64,000 bases of DNA, taken from positions 124,001 through 188,000 of the forward strand of contig JAOUJW010000005.1 in the NCBI GenBank assembly GCA_029882975.1, written 5' to 3'. The stretch comes from Gammaproteobacteria bacterium. GTDB lineage: Bacteria; Pseudomonadota; Gammaproteobacteria; SZUA-152. The notes under the pieces are model-generated. The model saw only the letters and a list, made by a program, of their open reading frames with translations, had not been told where the DNA came from and ran no database searches. A program made the translations under genes and the position numbers. This document shows, piece by piece, positions 43,468 through 53,563 of the stretch (positions are counted from its first letter, which is position 1; every line of letters starts with the position of its first letter).

Positions 43468-43802
43468 AGACGTTCCTGTTGGTGACTTATCCTGCTCACG
43501 ATTGTTCAGTTTTTGCTAAATACTACCCGTATAAACACGACCCAGCTAAAACGGCAAAATACCGCGCGGGTAACCATCGGTCCAAGAAAACCCTCTCGGC
43601 GGATGAATTCGGCTACGCCCCAGTAACACTCGCTCACGATCCTTGTGAGCCGATTCCACAATCTATCCGTGATTGTGAAAATTCTTGGATTCATCCTTGC
43701 GATCCCTCAGGAGATAAACTGTCCTTAGTCTCTCCACTGCCAAGAGGGCTTACTTCGACAAACGGTTCTATTTCTACCCCTTTAATCCATACTTGCCCAA
43801 CA
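43468..43802. other. Unexplained 335-bp gap between flgI and flgJ
   Basis: flgI and flgJ normally touch. This gap holds two neighbouring perfect hairpins, GCTCAC/GTGAGC (43632-43650) and CACAATC/GATTGTG (43657-43677), and broken protein-like frames on the minus strand. No intact gene, no insertion-sequence ends. It could be a dispersed intergenic repeat or an RNA leader for flgJKL. Confidence 0.5.
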
Positions 43803-44903
43803 TTAAATTACGATCAAATTTGCTCTTAAGGCTCCGGCTTCTTTCAATGCCTCCAGTATGGCGACCAAATCACCCGGAGCTGCACCCACTTGGTTAATGG
43901 CTTTAACGATCTCATCCAACGAGATACCGGGTGCAAATTTAAACATGCGTTTGTTTTCCTGTTGCACTTCCAGTTGTGATTGCGGTACCACCACGGTTTC
44001 ACCTTCAGATAAGGCGTTAGGCTGACTCACCTGCGCGCGTTCTGTTATAGTGACGGTTAAACTGCCATGGGTAACAGCCGCCGGAGCCACTGTAACGTGT
44101 TTTCCAATGATGATGGTCCCGGTACGGGAATTCACAATAATCTTCGCTGCACTATCCGCTGGTGAGACTTCGAGATTTTCCAACTCAGACAGATAAGCCA
44201 CTTTTTGCGATACATCTATTGGCGCCCGTACTCGTATGGAAGTGGAATCCAGTGCGTAAGCCGTGTCGGCCCCAAACTTATTGTTAATTGCCTGTAATAC
44301 GCGGTGAGCCGTTGTAAAGTCACCTTGATTCAAGCGAAATTCTATAAAATTGCTGTCGGTAAACGTGGTGGGTACGATACGCTCTACCGACGCGCCGCCG
44401 GGTATTCGACCGACGCTGGGTACATTAACCGTAATACTGGAACCGTCTGTTCCGGTGACACCAAACCCTCCCACAATAACGTTACCCTGAGCGATGGCAT
44501 ACACATTTCCGTCAGCTCCTTTTAGAGGCGACATGAGCAAAGTTCCTCCACGTAGACTTTTGGCCTCACCGATGGAAGACACGGTAACATCGATGGTTTG
44601 GCCCGGTTTAGAGAACGGCGGTAAAGTGGCATGTAGTGATACGGCAGCCACGTTTTTCGATTTCAAATCCACATTACTGGGTACGGTAACTCCTAATTTG
44701 CCCAGCATGGAACGCAGGCTCTGAATAGTAAAGGCGGTTTTATCTCCGGTCCCGTCCAAACCCACCACAAGCCCATAACCGATGAGCGGGTTATCGCGAA
44801 TACCCGCTACAGAACTAATATCTTTTAATCGTTCCGCTTGCGTTGTGCCGGTCATGGCAAGACAAAGCAGTAAACCGGGTAATGTGATATTAATTTTATT
44901 CAT
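43803..44903 (-). CDS. flgI: Flagellar P-ring protein FlgI
   Basis: 366 residues from the ATG at 44903, where a signal peptide begins ([23 protein letters not shown]); the longer frame would extend into flgH. Mature start [31 protein letters not shown] is diagnostic. Forms the bushing ring in the peptidoglycan layer. Start overlaps the end of flgH. Confidence 0.96.
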   Translation of the reverse strand: MNKINITLPGLLLCLAMTGTTQAERLKDISSVAGIRDNPLIGYGLVVGLDGTGDKTAFTIQSLRSMLGKLGVTVPSNVDLKSKNVAAVSLHATLPPFSKPGQTIDVTVSSIGEAKSLRGGTLLMSPLKGADGNVYAIAQGNVIVGGFGVTGTDGSSITVNVPSVGRIPGGASVERIVPTTFTDSNFIEFRLNQGDFTTAHRVLQAINNKFGADTAYALDSTSIRVRAPIDVSQKVAYLSELENLEVSPADSAAKIIVNSRTGTIIIGKHVTVAPAAVTHGSLTVTITERAQVSQPNALSEGETVVVPQSQLEVQQENKRMFKFAPGISLDEIVKAINQVGAAPGDLVAILEALKEAGALRANLIVI

Positions 44904-44917
44904 AATCGCTGACATCC

Positions 44918-45592
44918 TCAAAACGGCCACCAGGCGCTGTCGGTGATACGTTGCAGCCAACCCTTTTTGTTACTCTCAGCTATTACACCTTCTCCACCAT
45001 AAATGATTTTGGCATTGGCCAATTGACTGGAGCGAACGGTGTTATCCGGAGTGATATCGCCCGGTCTGACAATACCGGACAAACGAATATGTTCCTTACC
45101 CTGATTCAGGGATAACATCTTTTCACCACGCACTACCAGATTACCATTTGCCAATACTTCCGATATGGTGACCGATATGGTCCCGCTGAGGCTGTTGCTT
45201 TGACTGCTATCACCCTGACCGGCAAAAGCTCTTTGAGCATCCAGTTGAGTATCCAGAATATTGACTCCGCCTTTGGTGATACCCCGTCCCAAAAAAGTAG
45301 GGATACCGACATCCACCTCACCATCTTTAGACGTGGTCGTGGAGGCAGATTTAGATGCATTGGTGTTTTCCTGTAAAATGACGGTCAGTATGTCACCCAC
45401 ATGCTTTGCTTTAGTATCTTCGAACAGCTTGATCTCATAACCGCTCTTATAAATGGAACCGGTTTTCATGGGCAGCGGTTTGCTATACGTCGGTCGCACC
45501 GTGGCGAATTGAATATCGGCATCGTTGTTCAACGATGCACAACCGGTCAGTAGTGACGACATGACCAACCACGCTAAAAGCACAAAACGCAT
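44918..45592 (-). CDS. flgH: Flagellar L-ring lipoprotein FlgH
   Basis: 224 residues with lipobox LLTGC (Cys18) and the conserved [17 protein letters not shown]-like block (here [19 protein letters not shown]). Forms the outer-membrane ring with FlgI. Ribosome binding site GAGGGA 5 bases before the ATG. Confidence 0.96.
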   Translation of the reverse strand: MRFVLLAWLVMSSLLTGCASLNNDADIQFATVRPTYSKPLPMKTGSIYKSGYEIKLFEDTKAKHVGDILTVILQENTNASKSASTTTSKDGEVDVGIPTFLGRGITKGGVNILDTQLDAQRAFAGQGDSSQSNSLSGTISVTISEVLANGNLVVRGEKMLSLNQGKEHIRLSGIVRPGDITPDNTVRSSQLANAKIIYGGEGVIAESNKKGWLQRITDSAWWPF

Positions 45593-45604
45593 TTCAATCC
45601 CTCG

Positions 45605-46390
45605 CTACACGTTGTTATTCAGATACTGCAACATTTGATCAGCAGTACTGATAGCTTTGGTATTGACTTCATAGGCTCGCTGGGTCTCTATCATGTCCAC
45701 CATTTCCTTGACTACATTTACGTTGGACGACTCCAACTCACCCTGCAATAAGCTGCCAATACCGTTCAAACCGGGTGTGCCCACCTGAGGAGCACCACTG
45801 GAACCGGTTTCCAGATACATATTTTCACCGATGGGCTGCAAACCACTGGCGTTGATAAACTCCGCGATTTGGATATTACCCACTACGGTAGGCGAAGTAC
45901 TGCCTGCGGTGACAACACTGACTGTACCGTCCGCGCCAATGGATGTGGTCAGGGTATTCGCCGGCAAGGTAATGGCGGGCTGTAAAGGCAAGCCACCGGA
46001 GGTAACCATTTGTCCGCTGGAATTGACTTGAAACCCGCCGTCACGGGTATACCCAATCCCTCCATCCGGACGCAGTATTTGAAAAAACCCCCGACCGGAA
46101 ATAGCGATATCCAACGGTTTGTCGGTTTGAATCAAATTACCTTGGGAATGTATTTTCTCCGTCGCCACGGTTCGAACTCCTGTGCCCAAGGAGAATCCGG
46201 ACGGCAGTTCGTTCACATCGTCCACCTGGGCACCGGCTTGGCGTACGTTTTGATACAGAAGATCTTCAAATACCGCTCTGGATTTTTTGTAACCGATAGT
46301 GTTCACGTTGGCCAGATTGTTGGATATCACTGACAACTTGGTCTGTTGTGCATCCAAACCGGTTTTTGCTACCCATAATGCTGAAGTCAT
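45605..46390 (-). CDS. flgG: Distal rod protein FlgG
   Basis: 261 residues, the exact length of E. coli FlgG within one. N-terminal [32 protein letters not shown] and C-terminal [26 protein letters not shown] motifs are complete. AAGGA precedes the ATG. Confidence 0.97.
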   Translation of the reverse strand: MTSALWVAKTGLDAQQTKLSVISNNLANVNTIGYKKSRAVFEDLLYQNVRQAGAQVDDVNELPSGFSLGTGVRTVATEKIHSQGNLIQTDKPLDIAISGRGFFQILRPDGGIGYTRDGGFQVNSSGQMVTSGGLPLQPAITLPANTLTTSIGADGTVSVVTAGSTSPTVVGNIQIAEFINASGLQPIGENMYLETGSSGAPQVGTPGLNGIGSLLQGELESSNVNVVKEMVDMIETQRAYEVNTKAISTADQMLQYLNNNV

Positions 46391-46447
46391 AATAAGTTCC
46401 TTTTAATAGCCAATCCGTGAAACCGCAGTAACAAAGCCGATAAATGA

Positions 46448-47182
46448 TTACGATAATTTCAACAACTGATCCGTTGCTGCATCCATCTCCTGGGCTTCTT
46501 TCATAACTTTTACCTGAGTCTCGTAAGAGCGAGCCAGGCTGATCATATTCACCATCGCTTCAACCACGTTTACATTGCTGCTCTCCAGCGTACCGCTGGC
46601 CACCCTGATAGAGGCATCCGCTTGTAAGGCAATACCATCTTTATGCCGAATCAGGCCGTCCAAGCCTTTTACCAAATCCTTGGGCTCCCCTTTCACCAAA
46701 CGAATTCTATCCACTACGGCCAAAGTATTACTGCCGGGGGGACGAATGCTGATACTTCCGTCATTACCAATAGTGATGGATTCGCCGGGAGGAAGAATGA
46801 TTGGACCGCCGTTACCCAATACCGGCAAACCGGTGCCGGTCACCAGCAGGCCACCCTGCTCCAGTCTGAGATCTCCGGCGCGGGTGTAAGCTTCGCTACC
46901 TTCTTTGGATTGAACGCTGATCCAGCCGTCGTTGGATACGGCAATATCCAACTCCCGGCCTGTGCTTATCAGCGCCCCTTTCTGGAAATCCACACCGGGT
47001 TTTTCGGTAATGGCAAATACCCGGCTGGGATAACCTTCGCCAAAGGCTTGCATGGAGCGAAACGCATTGAGATCACTCAAAAACCCCGTGGTACTGACGT
47101 TTGCGAGGTTATTGTTGTTAGCCTGTTGTGCCAGCAGGGTCTGCTTGGCACCAGACATGGCTACATAAAGAACTCTATCCAT
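46448..47182 (-). CDS. flgF: Proximal rod protein FlgF
   Basis: 244 residues, begins MDRVLYVAMSGAKQTLLAQQANNNNLANVSTTGF and ends with the [24 protein letters not shown] helix shared by axial proteins. One of the four rod subunits. Confidence 0.96.
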   Translation of the reverse strand: MDRVLYVAMSGAKQTLLAQQANNNNLANVSTTGFLSDLNAFRSMQAFGEGYPSRVFAITEKPGVDFQKGALISTGRELDIAVSNDGWISVQSKEGSEAYTRAGDLRLEQGGLLVTGTGLPVLGNGGPIILPPGESITIGNDGSISIRPPGSNTLAVVDRIRLVKGEPKDLVKGLDGLIRHKDGIALQADASIRVASGTLESSNVNVVEAMVNMISLARSYETQVKVMKEAQEMDAATDQLLKLS

Positions 47183-47223
47183 ACTTTTTCACTCCAGCCT
47201 TTCCAATGACACTAAACCGCTTA

Positions 47224-48480
47224 CTAAATATTTATGATGGTTTGAGTGATGGTGTCAGCAGTGCTTATCACCTGGGCATTAGCCTGGAAGTTTCTCTGTG
47301 AGGTGATCAACGACACCAGAGATGCGGCGATATCCACGTTGGATGCTTCTAAGGCACCCGATTGTAACAAACCCAAACTGCCGGTCCCCGGTTCCCCGAG
47401 TATCACAGAACCCGAATCAAAAGTTTCCGCCCAATTGGTTTGACCCAGTTCACGCAAACCTTCCGGATTGGCAAAGTTGGCCAGGGCCATTTTACCCAAG
47501 GCAGAAGATTGACCATTGGTATAACGGGCAAAAATCACACCTTCGTCGTCTATATCCAAGCCACTTAATCGTCCTGAAGCATAGCCATTCTGATTCAGGG
47601 TGTTAATGGCAAATTGACCGCCGTACTGGGTGGTAGATGCGTAGTTGATATTAAGCGACATGGGTGCAGCTCCCGTCCCCAATGCGGCCGAGGATATGGG
47701 CGCGTATTGCATGGAAATCGGAGTTGCTAAAGTGCCATCGGTATTAAATGTCAGGGTAATGGGCGAAGCCGCAGGCGGGACGGCTGCCGCATCAGTGGCT
47801 ATCTCATTACCGTCCACGTACATGTAGGATTCCCACTGGTTGGGAACTGCGGTTTTCACATAGTACAACGAAGCCGTGTGCTGAGATCCAAGAGAATCAT
47901 AAACCACTAAGGAGGTTGAACTGTTGTAAGTTGTTGGATCCGTGGCATCAAAGGGCACAATGACCGGCGGAGTTGCCGACGCATCCAGGTTAAACCCTGC
48001 GGTAATGTCCTGGGTCGCATTTGGCGGCCCATTGGTTGTAGCCAATTGTAAATCCGTTAACATACCGGTGTTGAAAATGGCCGGGATGTTGTTACCTACC
48101 ACAGGGAACACTTGCAAACGCTGGTTATGATTGTTGATTACTGTACCGTCGGAAGAAACATGAAAACTACCGTTACGGGTATAAGCCCGGCCACTGGCAT
48201 CGTCTACGACAAAAAACCCCTGGCCGCTAATGGCTACATCCAAGGAACGATCGGTAAAATCAATGCTTCCTTGGGAAAACTGTTGATTCACTGTACTGAC
48301 TCGAACACCGTTACCGGTAGAGGCATCGGTGGTACCACCGAAGGAAACCGCATAGACATCAGCAAACTCGGCACGGGATCGTTTGAATCCCACCGTTGCC
48401 GCATTGGCAATATTGTTTCCGGTAACCTTTAGTTCGGTTGAAGCGGCGTTTAAACCGCTAAGCGCTATACGAAATGGCAT
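47224..48480 (-). CDS. flgE: Flagellar hook protein FlgE
   Basis: 418 residues from the ATG at 48480 (MPFRIALSGLNAASTELKVTGNNIANAATVGFKRS), chosen because GGGAG lies 8 bases before it. C terminus GALEASNVDIAASLVSLITSQRNFQANAQVIS is canonical; the central region is the exposed, variable hook domain. Confidence 0.97.
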   Translation of the reverse strand: MPFRIALSGLNAASTELKVTGNNIANAATVGFKRSRAEFADVYAVSFGGTTDASTGNGVRVSTVNQQFSQGSIDFTDRSLDVAISGQGFFVVDDASGRAYTRNGSFHVSSDGTVINNHNQRLQVFPVVGNNIPAIFNTGMLTDLQLATTNGPPNATQDITAGFNLDASATPPVIVPFDATDPTTYNSSTSLVVYDSLGSQHTASLYYVKTAVPNQWESYMYVDGNEIATDAAAVPPAASPITLTFNTDGTLATPISMQYAPISSAALGTGAAPMSLNINYASTTQYGGQFAINTLNQNGYASGRLSGLDIDDEGVIFARYTNGQSSALGKMALANFANPEGLRELGQTNWAETFDSGSVILGEPGTGSLGLLQSGALEASNVDIAASLVSLITSQRNFQANAQVISTADTITQTIINI

Positions 48481-48524
48481 GACGACTTCTCCCTGCAAAA
48501 ACGACTGAACATACTTCTAACTCT

Positions 48525-49199
48525 CTATCGAATTTCTCTGACATCGGAGAAATTGATGGACCCCATATCTTTTAAATTCAGAACAATACCCTGGCCTGCG
48601 CCGCCCATGAGGACACTCTCCACGGAGGCATTAACCAACGTGCCCGCGCGATATTGGCCGTTGTCACCCTGGACTTCCGCTACTATTTCATAGTAATCCG
48701 GGGGAACACGATTGTTCTCCGAATCCAGGCCATTCCAAGTGAAAGGTGCATCTCCGGCCTGCCGCGGTCCCAGCTCCATGCGTTTAATTAACTCCCCGCG
48801 ACTGTTTTGAATAGTGATGGATACATTCATGGTATTTTCCGCCACATCTATTACGCCGTTGACCTCACCGTTTTCGTTCAGTGGGGCCACACTGGCGGGA
48901 ACCAAGACCGAACGGCCAACCAAAGTGGACGCTTGCAAAGCCTGATTGGACTGTAAAGACGTGGCCAGTTCATTGAAGGAATCTTTCAGTTCCGTCAGAC
49001 CGGTTACGGCACTGAATTGCGCCATCTGGGCAATGAAGTCACCATTTTCCAACGGTTTGAAAGGATCCTGATTGCGTAGCTGCGCTACCATCAGATCCAG
49101 AAACTCCTGTTGCCCTAACTCTGTATTGCGTTTGGTTTCTTTTACTTGTGGCCCCAGTTCTTTATACAGTTCACTGGATTTAATATCATTTACGCTCAT
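48525..49199 (-). CDS. flgD: Hook-assembly scaffold FlgD
   Basis: 224 residues. N-terminal FLDLMVAQLRNQDPFKPLENGDFIAQMAQFSAVTGL is the FlgD signature; a central FlgD Tudor/fibronectin-like beta region follows (about 85-210). It caps the hook during polymerisation. Confidence 0.96.
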   Translation of the reverse strand: MSVNDIKSSELYKELGPQVKETKRNTELGQQEFLDLMVAQLRNQDPFKPLENGDFIAQMAQFSAVTGLTELKDSFNELATSLQSNQALQASTLVGRSVLVPASVAPLNENGEVNGVIDVAENTMNVSITIQNSRGELIKRMELGPRQAGDAPFTWNGLDSENNRVPPDYYEIVAEVQGDNGQYRAGTLVNASVESVLMGGAGQGIVLNLKDMGSINFSDVREIR

Positions 49200-49233
49200 A
49201 GTCTCAGTTCCGTTTGCTTTTCCTTAACTGCCC

Positions 49234-49650
49234 TTAGGCATCACCCAGAGCCAGGGTTCGCATTAACATTTGTTTAGACGTATTTACCACTTCCACATTG
49301 GTACGGTAAGAACGAGAGGCAGAGATCATATTGGCCATTTCTTCCACCAGATTCACATTGGGGAAAAAAATGTAACCTTCCTGATTCGCCTTAGGATGGT
49401 CCGGGCGATACTCGCTACGCAGTGGTGTAGCGCTTTCCACAATACCATCCACCTTCACCCCTACTCCGCTGGAGGCGTCGCTGAAATCGTTCACTAACGC
49501 AGAAAACACCGGATGTCGGGCCCGATAGGTTTTCTCCACGCTACTACTCACACTGTTTGCATTGGAAATATTGCTGGCCGTAGTATTTAGACGCAGTGTT
49601 TGCGCACTCATACCGCTGGCAGCAATATCAAAGATTCGATACAAAGACAT
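49234..49650 (-). CDS. flgC: Rod protein FlgC
   Basis: 138 residues, IFDIAASGMSAQTLRLNTTASNISNANSV at the start and NLVEEMANMISASRSYRTNVEVVNTSKQM near the end. Follows flgB after 2 bases. Confidence 0.97.
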   Translation of the reverse strand: MSLYRIFDIAASGMSAQTLRLNTTASNISNANSVSSSVEKTYRARHPVFSALVNDFSDASSGVGVKVDGIVESATPLRSEYRPDHPKANQEGYIFFPNVNLVEEMANMISASRSYRTNVEVVNTSKQMLMRTLALGDA

Positions 49651-49652
49651 GT

Positions 49653-50054
49653 TTATTCACCTTTTAATGCGGTTTTGAGAGTTTTAATCTTGCCACTGAG
49701 GAACATAAGGCTGGCCTGATACTGCAGCGCATTCTGCAAAAACTGGGATTTTTCGACTTGGGAATCCACCGTATTGCCATCAACAGAAGGTTGCATGGGT
49801 GAGCGATACATCAACTCGGCACCATTGATGCTATCGGATGTACGGATGTGTTTCGCATGGGTTGTTTTCATACCGGATGAAATTCCGGTATCCGTCATAG
49901 CTTGTTGCATGGCCTGTTTGAAATCGAAATCGCGGGCTTTAAACCCCGGTGTGTCGGCATTGGCCAGGTTATTTGCCAGAATTTCCGCACGCTTGGAGCG
50001 TGTGGTCACCGCTGTGGCGTGTACACCCAAATAACTGTCTATATCGAATCGCAT
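49653..50054 (-). CDS. flgB: Rod protein FlgB
   Basis: 133 residues from the ATG at 50054; a TTG-initiated longer frame to 50066 would cover the ribosome binding site GGAG. Motifs ATAVTTRSKRAEILANNLANADTPGFKARD and C-terminal FLQNALQYQASLMFLSGKI match FlgB. First gene of the eleven-gene operon. Confidence 0.97.
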   Translation of the reverse strand: MRFDIDSYLGVHATAVTTRSKRAEILANNLANADTPGFKARDFDFKQAMQQAMTDTGISSGMKTTHAKHIRTSDSINGAELMYRSPMQPSVDGNTVDSQVEKSQFLQNALQYQASLMFLSGKIKTLKTALKGE

Positions 50055-50112
50055 CCTATGCTCCAAACTGCGTTCTTACTTCAACCCAAACGGGTTCTCC
50101 CGGTTTGATTAG

Positions 50113-50128
50113 AGCAATCTCTGTGCCA
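50113..50128 (-). promoter_or_regulatory. Sigma-54 promoter of flgBCDEFGHIJKL
   Basis: On the minus strand TGGCAC-N5-TTGCT, a full match to the sigma-54 consensus with the required GG-N10-GC spacing. Predicted start about 50102, some 48 bases before flgB. It indicates class II control by a FleQ/FlrA-type activator with FlrC-like input. Confidence 0.88.
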
Positions 50129-50332
50129 CTTTGTATTTGGCATATAATACAGATAGTTACGGCATTTTCTCGAGCTTAAATCGGAACCGGCGGCAACACT
50201 TATCCCTGTGAGCGGCAAACGGAGCGCCACGCTATAGCGCAGGGAAGTTAACAAGATCGGAAGTGGCATGTTGAAATCGTCTCTATATCAGCTAATATAT
50301 GCAGCCTTTACCAACACCAAGGCAATACTTCC

Positions 50333-50920
50333 ATGTGGGACCAACGTTACAGCGTCGAAGAATACATTTACGGCAAAGAGCCCAATGAATTTTTGGCCGA
50401 ATCGGTAGGAAAAATACCCAAAGGTAAAGTTCTTTGTGTTGCCGAGGGCGAAGGTCGCAATGCGGTATTCCTGGCACAACAGGGTTACAATGTCCTGGCA
50501 GTGGATTCCTCGGCAGTCGGTCTGGAAAAAGCTCGTAAACTGGCTCAGGAAAAAGGAGTTGAAATCCAAACCCTGATCTGCGATTTGGCCGAGCTGAAGA
50601 TTGAACCCGAGAGCTGGGACGGTGTGGTTTCTATTTTTGCCCATGTACCCCCTATGGTACGAAAGGAACTGCATACGAATATCACCAAGGGCTTACGCAG
50701 TGGCGGAGTATTGGTACTTGAGGCTTACCGTCCCAAACAACTACAGTATAAAACCGGTGGACCTCCGGTCGAAGAATTGATGATGACGTTGGACGCTCTG
50801 CAACAGGAGTTACAAGGATTACATATAGACTACGGTATGGAATTGGATCGAGATATCGTTGAAGGAGCGTTTCATACCGGCAAAGGCGCTGTCGTACAAA
50901 TTATCGCTACCAAACCCTGA
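50333..50920 (+). CDS. Class I SAM-dependent methyltransferase (TehB-like)
   Basis: 195 residues. SAM-binding motif I is VLCVAEGEGRNAVFLAQQG (about 35-53), with VLAVDSS at the end of strand 2 and an LICDLAELK acidic loop. N terminus MWDQRYS matches the methyltransferase 25/TehB type used in tellurite or thiol detoxification. Single gene, divergent from flgB; substrate unknown. Confidence 0.88.
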   Translation: MWDQRYSVEEYIYGKEPNEFLAESVGKIPKGKVLCVAEGEGRNAVFLAQQGYNVLAVDSSAVGLEKARKLAQEKGVEIQTLICDLAELKIEPESWDGVVSIFAHVPPMVRKELHTNITKGLRSGGVLVLEAYRPKQLQYKTGGPPVEELMMTLDALQQELQGLHIDYGMELDRDIVEGAFHTGKGAVVQIIATKP

Positions 50921-51400
50921 GTCACCAGTTCCTGAATTGTTTGGACTCAGTTCCCACAAGAATTGTGGAAATTCGTCTTTTTCGAGATAGGCGTATCTCG
51001 AAGAGTTAATGCTCACGCTTGCAATTCTTTATCAGGGTTATACCGGGTTCCTGCAGACCTTTATTCGGACTACATAACGTTGTAAACTACGCCGATTAAG
51101 TTCTTGTCGGTTCGCGCCAAACACACCGTTGCGCATTCCATCTTCTACAACAATTTTCTACAACGACAAAAGGGATTGGGTCTTCGGTATGCAATTTGCT
51201 TCTCTTAATTTTCTTGAGCCGCTTAATCTAAAATTATTTTCGTTCTGATTTTGTTTATCGACTGTGGACAGATACCGAAACAGGTTCAGAAAAATCGGAA
51301 TAGTCCTGAAAAATACTGTTTTAACTGCACCAGTATGAAGATTAATCATTATTAACCAGGGGACATTGACATCCCTACTTATTACCAGTAGCTGACTATA
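50921..51400. other. Intergenic region with two hairpins, 480 bp
   Basis: Two perfect stems close after the methyltransferase: CCACAA/TTGTGG (50954-50968) and a 9-bp stem TTCGAGATA/TATCTCGAA (50981-51002), either of which may end its transcript although no T-run follows. The remaining 400 bp holds no supported gene and presumably the promoter of the permease. Confidence 0.45.
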
Positions 51401-53386
51401 GTGAATACGATAACTGATAACGCCACCGCAAGCCCAACCTCTTCGTTTAATCGAAAACAACTGATAGCTGCCCTGATATTTGCTGCCATCGCCATGGCCG
51501 TGGCGACGGTTGTACCCACCGTTTCCATTGCATGGGTCTGTGCCATATTATTGTTCACCATCTACCTGTTCGCCTTTGAGGTGGTGGGAGTGGATGTTGC
51601 GGCAACCACCGTCATGATCTTGCTTGGAATCACCACCTTGGCAGCTCCCATCATGGGATTGGATAAAGGTTTGGTAGACCCCAATCACTTGTTTGATGGA
51701 TTTTCCTCAAATGCTGTCATATCTATCATTGCCGTGATGATCATCGGCGCCGGTCTGGATAAAACCGGCATCATGAGCCAAGTGGCTTCTTTTATCCTTA
51801 AAGTCGGTGGCGTTAGTGAAGCCCGAATCATTCCCATCATATCCAGCACAGTTGGAGTAATTTCCTCTTTTATGCAGAACGTGGGCGCTGCAGCCTTGTT
51901 TTTACCGGTCGTATCCCGAATTTCTGCACGGTCCGGTTTGCCCATGTCTCGATTGCTCATGCCCATGGGGTTTTGCGCTATTTTGGGCGGAACTCTAACC
52001 ATGGTGGGTTCCAGTCCGCTGATTCTACTCAACGATTTGATCTTGACCTCCAACCAAGCCTTGCCCGCTGATCAGCAAATGCATACCTGGTCCTTGTTTT
52101 CGGTAACTCCCATAGGATTAGCTCTGGTGTCCACAGGCATTATTTATTTTGTGCTGGCGGGTAAATACGTATTGCCAAGCCACACCAATACCGCTGACGG
52201 CAGCAGCGCAGCCAACACCATGAGCTATTTCCAACAAGTGTATTCGCTAAACTATGAGCTGTATGAAGTCGTGGTTCCGGAAAACAGCCCAATTATCGGC
52301 TCACAGTTGGATGACATTGAACATTCTAATCGAATTCGAGTTATTGCCGAACATACCGGAAGTAATGATTTGCGTATTGGTCCCGGCAGTTTAGCTCGGG
52401 ATTTGGGCATACAAGCCGGTACTATACTTGGGATACTGGCGGCACCAAAGAATTTAATAGCCTTTGTCGAAAAGTTCGGCTTGGAGCTTAGAAAGGATAT
52501 CGAAACATTTACCGATGCTTTGGCATCAACAAAAGCGGGTATTGGTGAAATTGTTATCCCGCCCCGCTCCAGTCTCATTGGTAAAAGCGCGCGCGATTTG
52601 TGGATGCGGAAAGTCTACGGAATTGCGGTTGTGGCACTACATCGCAACGGAGAAACACTTCGAGAAGGTGATGGTATTCGGGATTTGCCCTTTCAAGCCG
52701 GCGATACCCTCATTGTGCATACCAGTTGGGATGCCTTAGCTCGATTAGAAACCGACCGCAACTTTGTGGTCATGACGACGGAATACCCTCACGAAGAATT
52801 ACGTCCCCATAAAATCGGTTATGCCTTGTTCTTTTTTGGCGTTGCACTGAGCCTGATACTGATGACCGACTTGCGTTTATCCATTGCTCTATTCGTCGGG
52901 GCTATCGGTATGATTTTATCAGGTGTTCTCAGTATTGAAGAGGCCTACGATGCCGTCAGTTGGAAAACCGTTTTTCTTCTAGCCTCTCTTATACCCTTGG
53001 GCTTGGCTGTGGAAACCAGTGGTACCGCCAAGTGGATTGCTGAACAGGTTTTATTGGTGGTGGGTCACATGCCCATATGGGTCATTCAAACCGCTGTGGC
53101 GATACTGGCCACTTTTTTCACCCTGGTTATGTCCAACGTCGGAGCCACCGTACTGTTGGTTCCACTGGCAGTCAATATTGCTATCGGCGCCGGAGCCAGC
53201 CCCGCCGTTTTTGCTTTAACCGTCGCAATAGCCACATCGAATTCTTTCTTAATCCCAACCCACCAGGTGAATGCCTTGATCATGGGGCCGGCAGGCTATC
53301 GTGTCATTGACTTCATGCGTGCCGGCGGTATCATGACTGTAATGTTTTTAATTGTGGCCATGTCTGTGTTGACCTTACTGTACTAA
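51401..53386 (+). CDS. SLC13-family permease with two TrkA-C domains
   Basis: 661 residues. About eleven membrane spans in two halves (residues 15-255 and 455-660) around a cytoplasmic insert with two TrkA-C/RCK-C modules (about 285-360 and 370-445, each starting near EVVVPENSPIIGSQL and EIVIPPRSSLIGKS). The family (YbhI/SdcL/ArsB-like fold) carries dicarboxylates, sulphate or similar anions with Na+ or H+. GTG start; no ribosome binding site is obvious, so the start could be a little different. Convergent with the copper genes. Confidence 0.85.
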   Translation: MNTITDNATASPTSSFNRKQLIAALIFAAIAMAVATVVPTVSIAWVCAILLFTIYLFAFEVVGVDVAATTVMILLGITTLAAPIMGLDKGLVDPNHLFDGFSSNAVISIIAVMIIGAGLDKTGIMSQVASFILKVGGVSEARIIPIISSTVGVISSFMQNVGAAALFLPVVSRISARSGLPMSRLLMPMGFCAILGGTLTMVGSSPLILLNDLILTSNQALPADQQMHTWSLFSVTPIGLALVSTGIIYFVLAGKYVLPSHTNTADGSSAANTMSYFQQVYSLNYELYEVVVPENSPIIGSQLDDIEHSNRIRVIAEHTGSNDLRIGPGSLARDLGIQAGTILGILAAPKNLIAFVEKFGLELRKDIETFTDALASTKAGIGEIVIPPRSSLIGKSARDLWMRKVYGIAVVALHRNGETLREGDGIRDLPFQAGDTLIVHTSWDALARLETDRNFVVMTTEYPHEELRPHKIGYALFFFGVALSLILMTDLRLSIALFVGAIGMILSGVLSIEEAYDAVSWKTVFLLASLIPLGLAVETSGTAKWIAEQVLLVVGHMPIWVIQTAVAILATFFTLVMSNVGATVLLVPLAVNIAIGAGASPAVFALTVAIATSNSFLIPTHQVNALIMGPAGYRVIDFMRAGGIMTVMFLIVAMSVLTLLY

Positions 53387-53400
53387 ACACATATATCTAC

Positions 53401-53550
53401 TCAGTGCGTGTGATCATGGGCATCGGCATGGCGTATTCCCTCGCCAGCCGATTCTGACAGTGTCTTGGAATCTTGGTTTTCACTGCCGATCTGGTGTTCA
53501 TCCTCCAGCACAACTCTGAAATGAATAAATACCAGGATAGTTTCAAACAT
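53401..53550 (-). CDS. Possible His-rich 49-residue peptide after copB
   Basis: A frame beginning ATG at 53550, 13 bases after the copB stop, and ending at TGA 53401. It encodes an acidic peptide that finishes HADAHDHTH, a plausible metal-binding tail. No strong ribosome binding site; coupling to copB would be needed. Too short to recognise, and it could be chance. Confidence 0.35.
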   Translation of the reverse strand: MFETILVFIHFRVVLEDEHQIGSENQDSKTLSESAGEGIRHADAHDHTH

Positions 53551-53563
53551 CTGTTAATATTTC

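Noticed and set aside
50921-51400. Additional small gene before the permease
   Set aside because: Frames here are low-complexity and lack initiation signals.
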